A DNA stretch of 64,000 bases from assembly GCF_002366715.1 (NCBI RefSeq), contig NZ_DFBS01000021.1, positions 1 through 64,000 on the forward strand, given 5' to 3'. Numbering within the stretch: the stretch's first letter is position 1; every line of letters starts with the position of its first letter. The position numbers and the translations under genes were made by a program. This stretch comes from Halomonas sp. UBA3074 (lineage in GTDB: Bacteria; Pseudomonadota; Gammaproteobacteria; Pseudomonadales; Halomonadaceae). The notes below the pieces were generated by a model. It ran no database searches, was not told the DNA's origin, and saw only the letters and a program-made list of their open reading frames with translations. Below are positions 26,132 to 37,135 of this stretch, in pieces.

Positions 26132-26159
26132 AGCGCCGCAGGGTTTCACCAGCGGCGCT
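26132..26159 (-). terminator. Terminator after ftsK
   Basis: Stem AGCGCCGC (26132-26139) pairs with GCGGCGCT (26152-26159) over a 12-base loop. On the minus strand it is followed by TTTTCACG. It lies 37 bases past the ftsK stop. The plus strand reads ATTTTC after the stem, so it may act weakly both ways. Confidence 0.65.
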
Positions 26160-26195
26160 ATTTTCACGCTTATTGCATAATTGTGGCTTTTTGGC

Positions 26196-29100
26196 CTAGT
26201 GGCCGACCGGGGGCGGCGCCAGTACTTCGCGTGCGCCATTAGAGCCCATGGAGGTCACCACACCGGCACCCTCCATGGCTTCGACTAAGCGCGCTGCCCG
26301 GTTATAGCCAATTTTAAAGCGGCGCTGAACGGCAGAAATCGACGCTTTGCGCGTTTCAGTGACAAACTGGACGGCCTCATCATACAGCGCGTCCTGCTCG
26401 GCGTCGTCGCCATCGCCCCCTTCCGCTTCGAGCCCGGTCAAGGCATCGGCGGAGACGCCCCCAGAGAGAATCTCTTCGATATATTCCGGAGCGCCACGAC
26501 GCTTCCAGTCATCGACCACCCGGTGTACTTCGTCATCATCCACAAAGGCACCGTGGATGCGGTTAGGCGGCCCGGAACCGGCGGGCAGATAGAGCATATC
26601 ACCGTGCCCGAGCAGGCTTTCCGCACCGCCCTGGTCAAGAATGGTGCGCGAATCGATGCGCGACGACACCTGAAACGCCATTCGCGAAGGAATATTGGCC
26701 TTTATCAGACCCGTCACCACATCCACCGAGGGGCGCTGCGTCGCAAGAATCAGATGGATACCGGCGGCGCGGGCCTTTTGGGCCAGGCGGGCAATCAGCT
26801 CTTCGACCTTTTTGCCGACGATCATGAACATGTCGGCAAATTCGTCGATCACCACCACGATATAGGGCAGCTTTTCCAGCACGGGGTGCGGTTGGTGTAC
26901 TTCCCAGGGCTGCGGCTCCCAGAGCGGATCTGCCACTTGCGCACCGGCGCGTTCGGCTTCATCCAAACGGCCATTGAAGCCTGCAATATTACGTACCCCC
27001 ATGGCCGCCATCAGCTTATAGCGGCGCTCCATTTCAGCCACACACCAGCGCAGGCTGTTGGCCGCCTCTTTCATATCGGTGACCACCGGCGCCAGCAAAT
27101 GAGGAATGCCGTCGTAGACCGACAGTTCCAGCATTTTGGGGTCGACCATGATTAGCTTCAGCTCGCTGGGCTTCGCCTTGAGCAGCATCGAGATCAGCAT
27201 GGCGTTAACGCCCACCGACTTACCCGAACCTGTCGTACCCGCTACCAACAGGTGCGGCATCTTGCCCAGATTAGCCACGACGGGACTACCGCCAATATCC
27301 TGCCCCAGCGCCATGGTCAGCGGCGAGGTTTCCTGCTGGTAACGGTCAGAGTCGATGACTTCGCGTAGCCGGATCATGGCGCGGTTGGGGTTAGGTATTT
27401 CGATACCTACCGTTGGGCGCCCCGGAATAACCTCGACCACCCGCACGCTCTTGACCATCAAGGAGCGCGCCAAATCTTTGGCAAGGTTGCTGATTTTGGA
27501 GACCTTCACGCCCGCCGCGGGCTTGATCTCAAAGCGGGTAATCACCGGCCCAGGCCAGGTATCGACGACTTCTGCCTTAACGCCGTACTCGCGTAGCCTT
27601 ACTTCTAGCAGCTCCGCCATATCGGCCAGCTGCTCATCGGTATAATTCGGCTGGTGCGGCTCTGCCGGGGTCAGCAGCTGCAGGCTCGGCACTTCGCCTT
27701 CTGGCTCGTCCATGGTTTCAAAAGCAGGCCGTTGGCTCTGCAAATGCTCCACGGTCCAAAGCGCGGGGCCTTCATCCGCCTCTGGCGCACTCTCATCGGG
27801 GGCGAAGGTAGGTTCACGACGCGCGGTTGGCGCAGGCGCCGTAGATGAGGGCTGGGTAGATGAAGGCGGTGCAGGTGATGAATGCGCGGGCCCAGGCACG
27901 GCATTGGCTTGCCGCGCTGCAGGGTACAGCGCCTCGTCGTCCATCTCTTCGTCGTCCCAAACGGGTTCTGGCACGACCTCTGCCACACGCTCAGGTTGAC
28001 GGGCAGGCTCGGGCTCAGAAACGCGCACGGGGGTTGGTTCAGTGACATCACTACGCTGAGCGCTCGTTTCTTCTTTTGCTATTTCATCTGTGTGTGATAT
28101 CTCAGCAGTCGACGATGGCTCAGCGGTAAGTGGCGACTCACTATGCGGCTTATCAGCGGCTTCATCGTTGACGAAATAGTGATGGCTAGCGGACGCGGTC
28201 GTGTCTTCCTGGCGCGACGCACGCAATGGGAAAGCACTGGCTTCCGCTTGTGGCGCATCATCAGGCTCGGGCGAGACCGCCGACGTGCTTAGTTGCACGA
28301 ACGCATTCTCCCGCGGCGCAGGCGGCGCTGCGCTTTCGACCGTTGCTTTTGCTTGATGGGCTGGCGTCACTGGTGGTTGGGTCGGCGCGTCTATCGAAGG
28401 TTCGACATCAGGCGCGGGGGTTTTAGCAGGCACATGTTTATTGCTGGAAAACGCGGCCGCTTCCCAAGGAATAGAGGTGTCTGTCGTGTCACGACTAGGT
28501 GCAGAAGCCGCGGCGGCAGCGTCAGTGGCGTTGTCATCCAGCGGCATGGAGAAACCTGGTTCACGCCGTTCACGGCCAGCGGCACTTTTACCGACCGGCT
28601 CAGCCGTGGGCTTAACCTCAGCAGGCTGTTCAACCTTCGGTGTCGCGTCTGGCTCGGCCGCCTGTGTGGGCTCTGCTTTAGACTTCGGCGTCGGCGCGGG
28701 TTTAGCCGCCGCGCGCTGCGCTGCACGCATACGTTTTGCCTGCCGCCGTGCGGACAACCAACCGCCCAAACGGCATATCCGCTTACCGAGTTCATCCGCC
28801 ACCTGTAGCCACGACATACCGCTAAACAGCGGAAAGCCGCTTAAAATGAGCGCAGCCGCTATCAAGCCCACGCCGCCACTTCCAACGAGCGGCCTCAATG
28901 CGCCGATCAAGCCCTCGCCCAAGATACCGCCAGAGGCGTAAGGCAGCATGCTATCGGGATGATAAAAATGCAGCGCACCCAGCATGGTGGTGCCGAAAAT
29001 CAGCAGTACCAACCCGCCGGCGTGTACGGCAATCGCCACTGGATCGAGTTCAAAACGCACCTGGCGAGAGCGAATCAGCCACCAGGCGGCAAAACCAAAC

Positions 29101-29435
29101 ATGCCCGGCCACCATAAGGCGCTGGCACCGAGCAATGAATAAAGAACATCGGCTAACCAGGCCCCCACCTGGCCCATCCAGTTGCGCACATCCGTTTCGG
29201 GCCCCTGGTAAGACCAGCCTGGATCGGCGGGGTGGTAACTAAACAGTGCTAATAATAAAAATACACACAATGCGAGCAGTATCACCACGACACCTTCGCG
29301 CACGGAGCCTTGTAAGCGCAGGCCAAAACGGCGAGCCTTGTCTTTTGCAGCGTTCACACGCGCAGACGAAGCCGATGGCGGTGTTTGACGCGCGTTACGC
29401 TGCGTTCGCTTGTTGACTGCTTTATTCACTTTCAA
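26196..29435 (-). CDS. ftsK: DNA translocase FtsK
   Basis: Septal DNA pump (1079 aa) that drives chromosome segregation and XerCD recombination at dif. The N-terminal ~210 residues hold four to five membrane segments. Residues ~225-610 form a low-complexity linker rich in Pro, Ala, Glu and Ser. The motor carries GTTGSGKSVGVNAM (Walker A, near residue 737) and VVVIDEFADMFM (Walker B). The last ~70 residues are the winged-helix gamma domain that reads KOPS (KIGYNRAARLVEAME). The basic N-terminal tail is unusually Lys/Arg-rich. Divergent from aat. Confidence 0.96.
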   Translation of the reverse strand: MKVNKAVNKRTQRNARQTPPSASSARVNAAKDKARRFGLRLQGSVREGVVVILLALCVFLLLALFSYHPADPGWSYQGPETDVRNWMGQVGAWLADVLYSLLGASALWWPGMFGFAAWWLIRSRQVRFELDPVAIAVHAGGLVLLIFGTTMLGALHFYHPDSMLPYASGGILGEGLIGALRPLVGSGGVGLIAAALILSGFPLFSGMSWLQVADELGKRICRLGGWLSARRQAKRMRAAQRAAAKPAPTPKSKAEPTQAAEPDATPKVEQPAEVKPTAEPVGKSAAGRERREPGFSMPLDDNATDAAAAASAPSRDTTDTSIPWEAAAFSSNKHVPAKTPAPDVEPSIDAPTQPPVTPAHQAKATVESAAPPAPRENAFVQLSTSAVSPEPDDAPQAEASAFPLRASRQEDTTASASHHYFVNDEAADKPHSESPLTAEPSSTAEISHTDEIAKEETSAQRSDVTEPTPVRVSEPEPARQPERVAEVVPEPVWDDEEMDDEALYPAARQANAVPGPAHSSPAPPSSTQPSSTAPAPTARREPTFAPDESAPEADEGPALWTVEHLQSQRPAFETMDEPEGEVPSLQLLTPAEPHQPNYTDEQLADMAELLEVRLREYGVKAEVVDTWPGPVITRFEIKPAAGVKVSKISNLAKDLARSLMVKSVRVVEVIPGRPTVGIEIPNPNRAMIRLREVIDSDRYQQETSPLTMALGQDIGGSPVVANLGKMPHLLVAGTTGSGKSVGVNAMLISMLLKAKPSELKLIMVDPKMLELSVYDGIPHLLAPVVTDMKEAANSLRWCVAEMERRYKLMAAMGVRNIAGFNGRLDEAERAGAQVADPLWEPQPWEVHQPHPVLEKLPYIVVVIDEFADMFMIVGKKVEELIARLAQKARAAGIHLILATQRPSVDVVTGLIKANIPSRMAFQVSSRIDSRTILDQGGAESLLGHGDMLYLPAGSGPPNRIHGAFVDDDEVHRVVDDWKRRGAPEYIEEILSGGVSADALTGLEAEGGDGDDAEQDALYDEAVQFVTETRKASISAVQRRFKIGYNRAARLVEAMEGAGVVTSMGSNGAREVLAPPPVGH

Positions 29436-29646
29436 GCGACTCTCCCTTTACACCTGAATGGCGTCTTTAATCCACTTGCGAGTTTGCATGATACCGAGCA
29501 TCCTTCCGCCGTCACAGCGCCTCTTGCTAAGCACTCAGCAGAAGAATGTTGTAAAGAACACATGTCGTACAAGAACACATGTCGTACAAGAACGTAGGCC
29601 GTACACGAACATTCGTTGTGCACGGCCATCGCAACAGGAGCCCTTA
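29436..29646. other. ftsK/aat divergent intergenic region
   Basis: 211 bases with no supported gene. It contains three tandem copies of a 17-base unit (described separately) close to the aat start and should carry the promoters of both genes. The start of the open frame at 29458 was rejected because family homology begins only at 29647. Confidence 0.5.
29554..29604. repeat. Three 17-base direct repeats upstream of aat
   Basis: Units AAGAACACATGTCGTAC at 29554-29570 and 29571-29587 are identical; the third (29588-29604) reads AAGAACGTAGGCCGTAC, four or five bases different, and a decayed fourth follows. Each unit contains ACATGT and GTAC palindromes. It lies 43-93 bases before the aat start. 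Confidence 0.9.
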
Positions 29647-30393
29647 ATGCTGCCTTGGCTTTCCTCGCCATCCCCTAATTTTCCCGCCACATCGACGGCC
29701 CTCGATTCACCCAACGGGCTGCTGGCGGCCGGTGGGGAGCTTTCACCCGCTTGGCTGGTAGACGCTTACCGGCAGGGGATATTTCCATGGTTTAGCGATG
29801 ACGACCCCATTTTATGGTGGAGCCCAGACCCGCGCATGATACTCCTCCCCGAGCAATTTAAGCAGCGCCGAAGCCTCACCAAGCGGTTGCGCCATGGTGG
29901 CTTTCATATCACCCTGGATCAACACTTCGATCAGGTTATTCACGCCTGTGCCGCCCCGCGCGACGAAGCAGGCGGCACCTGGATCACCAACGAGATGCGC
30001 GCCGCCTACGGTCAGCTGCATGCCCTCGGCATTGCCCATAGCATTGAAGTCCACCAGGGCGGCCAGTTAGTAGGCGGCCTGTACGGCATTGCTATGGGGC
30101 CGATGTTTTTTGGCGAATCCATGTTTTCCCGCACACCCGATGCTTCTAAGGTCGCCCTCGCCCACCTAGCGAGAGCCATGCGCGAGCATGACGGCAAGCT
30201 GATCGACTGCCAAATGCACACACCTCACCTGGCCAGCCTGGGCGCTATTACAGTCGCTCGGGAAGCATTCATCAACTATCTTAATAACTGGTTACCCAGT
30301 AAGGCGTTTACGTTACCCTCTTCACCCGATGAGACGCCGGTCGTTCCCCCATCGCCGTGGCTAGAAGCAATTGCCACCGAGGCTAACGTATAA
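29647..30393 (+). CDS. aat: Leucyl/phenylalanyl-tRNA--protein transferase
   Basis: Adds Leu or Phe to proteins with N-terminal Lys or Arg, creating N-degrons. 248 aa from the ATG at 29647, preceded by CAGGAG. Family strings are FPATSTALDSPNGLLAAGG, YRQGIFPWFSDDDPILWWSP (residues ~40-59), the FGESMFSR segment and LIDCQMHTPHLASLGA. Near-universal Aat features are all present. It is followed after 37 bases by bpt, the other tagging enzyme, and two genes later by clpA and clpS, so the complete pathway is clustered. Confidence 0.96.
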   Translation: MLPWLSSPSPNFPATSTALDSPNGLLAAGGELSPAWLVDAYRQGIFPWFSDDDPILWWSPDPRMILLPEQFKQRRSLTKRLRHGGFHITLDQHFDQVIHACAAPRDEAGGTWITNEMRAAYGQLHALGIAHSIEVHQGGQLVGGLYGIAMGPMFFGESMFSRTPDASKVALAHLARAMREHDGKLIDCQMHTPHLASLGAITVAREAFINYLNNWLPSKAFTLPSSPDETPVVPPSPWLEAIATEANV

Positions 30394-30430
30394 GAGATGA
30401 ACCCATTGTGCTTCACCCAGGAGGCAAGCC

Positions 30431-31165
30431 GTGAGTAGTAACACTCCGCGTCGCCCGGTGCGGGATTTACGCTTCTTCCTTACCGTTCCTCATGCCTGCA
30501 GTTATCTGCCAGGCAAAGAAGCGACAACGCTATTTCTCGACCCGCAGGAGTCACCCGTGCCGGGGGTCTATGACTCACTGGCACTGCTTGGGTTTCGACG
30601 CAGCGGGCGCCATCTTTACCGCCCCCACTGCGAAGGCTGCAATGCCTGCCGGTCGGTACGCATTCCAGTTGAAACATTCGAGCCTAATCGTACGCAGCGA
30701 AAAATTTGGCGGCGTAATGCGGATCTTAACATTCGCATCATGCCCGCTCACTATGCTTCAAGCCACTATGACCTGTACGCGGATTATATTCGCCAACGTC
30801 ATGCTGACGGCGATATGTATCCACCCAGCCGGGAGCAGTACCGCACCTTCCTCACCCTCGATGAGCCTTATGCCCATCTCATGGAAATTTATCTCCATGA
30901 CGAGCTGATCGGTGTTGCTGCCTTTGATCAACTGGAGCATGGCCTTTCAGCCATTTATACCTTTTTTGCCGTGAGCGACGCGCTGGATAAGCGCTCATTA
31001 GGCACTTTTGCTATCCTTCAGCTGATTGAACTCAGCCGAGAAAAAGCGCTCCCGCACCTATATTTAGGGTATTGGATCGAAGAGTGCCGTAAGATGCGCT
31101 ACAAACAGGCTTTTGCACCGCTGGAAATGCTCGATGGGCGCCACTGGCGACAGTTAATCCGCTAA
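30431..31165 (+). CDS. bpt: Aspartate/glutamate leucyltransferase (bacterial protein transferase)
   Basis: Transfers Leu to proteins with N-terminal Asp or Glu (and oxidised Met), for ClpS recognition. 244 aa, GTG start at 30431 behind GGAGGCAAG. The N-terminal ATE-type domain shows HACSYLPG and the Cys-rich HCEGCNACRS near residues 66-75. The C-terminal acyltransferase fold shows YTFFAVSDALDKRSLGTFAIL and LYLGYWIEECRKMRYK. It is encoded with aat. The gene is often labelled ate, but bacterial enzymes of this type use Leu-tRNA. Confidence 0.95.
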   Translation: MSSNTPRRPVRDLRFFLTVPHACSYLPGKEATTLFLDPQESPVPGVYDSLALLGFRRSGRHLYRPHCEGCNACRSVRIPVETFEPNRTQRKIWRRNADLNIRIMPAHYASSHYDLYADYIRQRHADGDMYPPSREQYRTFLTLDEPYAHLMEIYLHDELIGVAAFDQLEHGLSAIYTFFAVSDALDKRSLGTFAILQLIELSREKALPHLYLGYWIEECRKMRYKQAFAPLEMLDGRHWRQLIR

Positions 31166-31184
31166 ACATGTAAGCTTTTTTGCC

Positions 31185-31213
31185 TTGACGGCAGGCTTAC
31201 GGCACAATATAGC
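31185..31213 (+). promoter_or_regulatory. Candidate sigma-70 promoter of infA
   Basis: TTGACG (31185-31190), a 17-base spacer and TATAGC (31208-31213). Five of six -35 and four of six -10 positions match consensus. It lies about 83 bases before the infA start. Confidence 0.6.
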
Positions 31214-31295
31214 GCTGTTTCTTGAGCGCCTGTCTACGGAACTCAAATGCTGACTGATTGTAACACTACTAACTCATAAGTGAGGAAATGCCTAT

Positions 31296-31514
31296 ATGGC
31301 ACGCGAAGATCATATTGAAATGGAAGGCGTTATCGTCGATACCCTTCCGAATACCATGTTTCGTGTTGAGCTGGAGAACGGCCACGTTGTTACCGCTCAC
31401 ATCTCTGGCAAGATGCGCAAAAACTACATCCGCATTCTGACCGGCGACAAGGTAAAAGTAGAACTAACGCCTTACGATCTTTCTAAAGGCCGTATCGTTT
31501 ACCGTTCGCGCTAA
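31296..31514 (+). CDS. infA: Translation initiation factor IF-1
   Basis: 72-residue OB-fold protein that occupies the ribosomal A site in initiation. The sequence is essentially canonical: AREDHIEMEGVIVDTLPN, FRVELENGHVVTAHISGKM and RGRIVYR-like GRIVYRSR at the end. GTGAGGAAA precedes the ATG. As in pseudomonads and E. coli it sits between the N-degron transferase genes and clpA, which is convergent. Confidence 0.98.
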   Translation: MAREDHIEMEGVIVDTLPNTMFRVELENGHVVTAHISGKMRKNYIRILTGDKVKVELTPYDLSKGRIVYRSR

Positions 31515-31676
31515 GTCGTTACAGCGTAAACGCGTTCGGCTAGCCACCTCCCGCCAGGCCGTTCAGTGTCAATGGCTGTTCACTAAAAACGACAACGCCC
31601 CGTCAATGACAGGGCGCTGCGTTCTAGGCATGATTAGTGCTTGAATATCAGGCTGTAGCGCTGCTTAGCGCCCTTT

Positions 31677-33953
31677 TCAGGGCGCATCAGCCATTTCAGT
31701 CTCGGTGGAAAGGTGTAGCTCACCCTCCTCCAGGCTGACATGTACAATGCCGCCCTGATCCGCCAGCTCGCCAAACAGAATCATTTCGGCTAATGGCTTC
31801 TTGAGCTTCTCTTGAATGAGACGCGCCATAGGGCGTGCACCCATATCCGGGTCGTAGCCCTTGTCGGCCAGCCAATCCCTCGCCATATCGTCCACATCCA
31901 GCTGCACACGCTTCTCATCCAACTGCGCCTGCAGTTCGATCAAGAACTTGTCGACCACGTTGCGGACCACGGAAACCGGCAGCGCGTGGAACTGAATAAT
32001 GCCATCCAGACGGTTACGGAACTCTGGCGAGAACGTGCGCCGAATGACTTCCATCGCATCGGTCGAGTGATCTTGGTGCTGGAAACCAATCGAACGGCGC
32101 GATGCCTGCTCTGCCCCGGCGTTGGACGTCATGATCACGATCACATGGCGGAAGTCGGCTTCGCGGCCGTTGTTATCCGTCAAGCGGCCGTGATCCATCA
32201 CCTGCAACAGCAGATTAAAGACTTCCGGATGCGCTTTCTCAATCTCATCCAGCAGCAACACGCAGTGAGGCTGTTTGGTAACCGCCTCGGTTAACAAGCC
32301 GCCCTGGTCATAGCCCACGTATCCGGGAGGGGCACCGATCAGCCGCGAGACGGTGTGACGCTCCATGTACTCGGACATATCGAAGCGCACCAGCTCGATA
32401 CCCATGATATGGGCGAGCTGCTTGGCTACTTCGGTTTTACCCACCCCAGTAGGACCAGCAAATAGGAAGCTACCCACCGGTTTGTCGGGCGATTTAAGCC
32501 CCGCACGGGACAGCTTGATGGCTGCGGAGAGGCTATCGATCGCTTCATCCTGACCAAAGACCAGCATTTTCAGGTCACGATCCAGCTTTTCAAGCAGCTT
32601 GCGATCAGAGCTTGAAACGCTCTTCGGCGGAATCCTTGCAATGGAGGCAACGACGGCTTCCACTTGCTCCACGTCGATGGTTTTAGCGCGGACTTCCGGT
32701 GGCAGTAGCCGCTGATGCGCCCCCGCCTCGTCAATGACATCAATCGCCTTGTCGGGCAGGAAGCGGTCATTGATGTAGCGATCTGCCAACCGCGCGGCGC
32801 TTTCAAGGGCACCGTCGGTGTACTTAAGCTCATGGTGCTCTTCAAAACGTGAACGCAGCCCCTTGAGGATCTTGATGGTGTCATCAACAGAGGGCGCCAG
32901 CACGTCGACTTTCTGGAAACGACGCGCCAAGGCACGATCTTTCTCGAAGATGCCCCGAAACTCTTGGAAGGTGGTGGAACCAATGCAGCGCAGCTCACCC
33001 GAAGAGAGCAGCGGTTTGAGCAGGTTCGATGCATCCATTACACCACCAGACGCGGCGCCCGCACCAATGACGGTATGGATTTCATCAATGAAAAGCACGG
33101 CGTTAGGCTGTTTACGCAGCTCGCCCAGCAGGCTCTTGAGGCGCTTTTCAAAATCCCCGCGGTATTTGGTACCGGCAAGTAGCGCGCCCATGTCCAATGA
33201 GTAAACCACCGCATCGGCAATCACGTCGGGCACGTCTTCTTCCACAATACGCTTGGCCAGACCTTCGGCAATCGCGGTTTTACCCACGCCCGCCTCACCG
33301 ACCAACAGCGGGTTATTCTTGCGCCGCCGCGCCAGGATTTGTACAACGCGCTCCAACTCATGGTCACGACCAATCAACGGGTCGATTTTACCCAGCCGCG
33401 CTTGCTCGTTGAGGTTGGTGGCGTAGCCCGTCAGCGGGTGTGCAGCGCCTTCGCTACTGCCCTCTTCCGCGTCTTCACTTTCTGATGAAGAGGGTGACGG
33501 TGACGGCCCGTGGCCAGCTACTTTAGAGATACCATGCGCAATGTAATTCACCGCATCAACGCGGGCCACGCTTTGCTGTTTTAGGAAGTAAACCGCTTGA
33601 CTCTCCTGCTCGGAGAAAATCGCCACCAGCACGTTTGCGCCGGAGACTTCGCTCTTACCAGATGACTGAACGTGGAAAACCGCACGCTGTAAAACGCGTT
33701 GAAAACCCAGCGTGGGCTGTGTTTCGCGATCACCCTGACCCTCTGGGATCAGCGGGGTGGTCGAGTTGATAAAATCCTGCAGATCGGACCGCAGCTTGTC
33801 GAGGTTAGCCCCGCACGCCTTCAGTACGTCTACCGCTGAGGCATTATCCAGCAACGCTAGCAGCAGGTGCTCAACGGTCATGAACTCGTGTCGCTTGGAA
33901 CGCGCCACGGTAAAGGCCGTGTTCAGGGTCATTTCAAGTTCTTTGCTCAGCAT
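31677..33953 (-). CDS. clpA: ATP-dependent Clp protease ATP-binding subunit ClpA
   Basis: Hexameric unfoldase (758 aa) feeding ClpP. The N-domain (1-145) binds ClpS and is followed by a Ser/Glu/Pro-rich linker (~147-172). AAA1 has GEAGVGKT (219-226) and AAA2 has GPTGVGKTEVAKQ near residue 504, with MSEYMERHTVSRLIGAPPGYVG typical of the D2 domain. No ClpB-type middle domain is present. It is preceded on the same strand by clpS (139-base gap), and the pair probably shares a promoter upstream of clpS. Confidence 0.96.
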   Translation of the reverse strand: MLSKELEMTLNTAFTVARSKRHEFMTVEHLLLALLDNASAVDVLKACGANLDKLRSDLQDFINSTTPLIPEGQGDRETQPTLGFQRVLQRAVFHVQSSGKSEVSGANVLVAIFSEQESQAVYFLKQQSVARVDAVNYIAHGISKVAGHGPSPSPSSSESEDAEEGSSEGAAHPLTGYATNLNEQARLGKIDPLIGRDHELERVVQILARRRKNNPLLVGEAGVGKTAIAEGLAKRIVEEDVPDVIADAVVYSLDMGALLAGTKYRGDFEKRLKSLLGELRKQPNAVLFIDEIHTVIGAGAASGGVMDASNLLKPLLSSGELRCIGSTTFQEFRGIFEKDRALARRFQKVDVLAPSVDDTIKILKGLRSRFEEHHELKYTDGALESAARLADRYINDRFLPDKAIDVIDEAGAHQRLLPPEVRAKTIDVEQVEAVVASIARIPPKSVSSSDRKLLEKLDRDLKMLVFGQDEAIDSLSAAIKLSRAGLKSPDKPVGSFLFAGPTGVGKTEVAKQLAHIMGIELVRFDMSEYMERHTVSRLIGAPPGYVGYDQGGLLTEAVTKQPHCVLLLDEIEKAHPEVFNLLLQVMDHGRLTDNNGREADFRHVIVIMTSNAGAEQASRRSIGFQHQDHSTDAMEVIRRTFSPEFRNRLDGIIQFHALPVSVVRNVVDKFLIELQAQLDEKRVQLDVDDMARDWLADKGYDPDMGARPMARLIQEKLKKPLAEMILFGELADQGGIVHVSLEEGELHLSTETEMADAP

Positions 33954-34092
33954 GGCAGTCCCCTTTTCGCTACTACCTAGGGCGTATCGCCACCTAGGGC
34001 TTGCGTCGGATCAGTTTAATCGACCGGCACTCTCAACATCGGGTACAAATGGCACGGTTGCAAGCCTCTCCGCCAATTATTTCTCAACGCTT

Positions 34093-34401
34093 TTAATTGG
34101 CGGCCTCAATATCGCTTATCAACGGATGCTCACACTCACGGGCGTACTCGTTTACCTGATAGCTTTTGGTTTCCGCTATATCACGGGTAAATACGCCGCA
34201 AGTGGCCTTACCCTGGGTATGGACGGCGAGCATGACCTGAACGGCGGTCTCGCTATCCATGTTGAAAAAGCCTTGCAGTACTTCAATGACGAATTCCATT
34301 GGTGTGTAGTCGTCGTTATGAAGCACCACCTTATAAAGTGGCGGTTGCGCCAGCGCTGGCTCTGCTGGCTGAACCGCTATATCGCCATCTTCATCGGGCA
34401 T
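34093..34401 (-). CDS. clpS: ATP-dependent Clp protease adaptor ClpS
   Basis: N-recognin that binds N-terminal Leu, Phe, Trp and Tyr and delivers substrates to ClpA. The core is canonical: YKVVLHNDDYTPMEFVIEVL, MLAVHTQGKATCGVF and ETKSYQVNEYARECEHPL. The start is uncertain. The frame opens at 34491 (TTG), with in-frame ATGs at 34467, 34416 and 34401. A palindromic repeat overlaps 34411-34433, so the longer forms would translate repeat sequence. The ATG at 34401 gives 102 residues, near the E. coli length of 106; 34416 would give 107. Neither has a strong ribosome binding site. Confidence 0.92.
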   Translation of the reverse strand: MPDEDGDIAVQPAEPALAQPPLYKVVLHNDDYTPMEFVIEVLQGFFNMDSETAVQVMLAVHTQGKATCGVFTRDIAETKSYQVNEYARECEHPLISDIEAAN

Positions 34402-34410
34402 ATTTGGGCG

Positions 34411-34433
34411 CGTCATTCCCGCGTAGGCGGGAA
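34411..34433. repeat. Palindromic repeat at the clpS start
   Basis: CGTCATTCCCGCGTAGGCGGGAA contains TTCCCGC/GCGGGAA arms around TAG-like GTAG. It resembles the dispersed GTCATTCCCGCG-type repeats found across proteobacteria. It spans one of the candidate ATG codons of clpS (34416). Confidence 0.7.
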
Positions 34434-34632
34434 GATCGACCAAGTATGAACTCTCTAGGTTGGACATAAGCAGCACGGTTATTTGTCTCAAGACTGACCG
34501 ATAGAAGCATCGCTACGTTTTACTATAGCCAATTCACAGCAATGGCGAATTCACTAGTACGTAAGACGCTAACGATCAGCAAGGGTTCATGGAAAAATTA
34601 AAATATCACAGGGTGCATTAGCGAAGGCAATG

Positions 34633-34662
34633 CAAAAACCCCGCCCGCCAAGCGGACGGGGG
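34633..34662 (-). terminator. Terminator after icd
   Basis: On the minus strand a GC-rich stem (CCCCCGTCCGC with GCGGGCGGGG, near-perfect) closes a four-base loop and is followed by five T. It starts 25 bases past the icd stop. Confidence 0.85.
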
Positions 34663-34687
34663 TTAGGCTTTATCGAAGACGGAGCGA

Positions 34688-36922
<2,235 letters not shown>

Positions 36923-37135
36923 TTTTGCGTTAACCTCTCTTGTCACTACGATTGCAAGAAATCTTAGGCGGAGCGCGAATTCACTAATGGCCGGGTCTCT
37001 AGCCTGTTTGTCACGATGACGCCCCCAGCGCGCCCCAGCAGCTAGGCCGGAGTATATCAGCGCTGCCCGCCGCGCGCATTGTCGACATGTTCCGTCCCGA
37101 GTGTGCAAAGGAAGTAAAAAGAGTATCGAGATGTC

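Noticed and set aside
26523..27155. 210-codon plus-strand ORF inside ftsK
   Set aside because: Shadow of the FtsK motor domain region, with low-complexity His-rich translation.
31592..31685. Terminators between infA and clpA
   Set aside because: Weak GCCC/GGGC hairpins without T runs; one overlaps the clpA stop codon. Left uncalled.
36923..37108. 62-codon N-terminal extension of icd
   Set aside because: No family similarity; the ATG at 36922 has a ribosome binding site and a canonical start.
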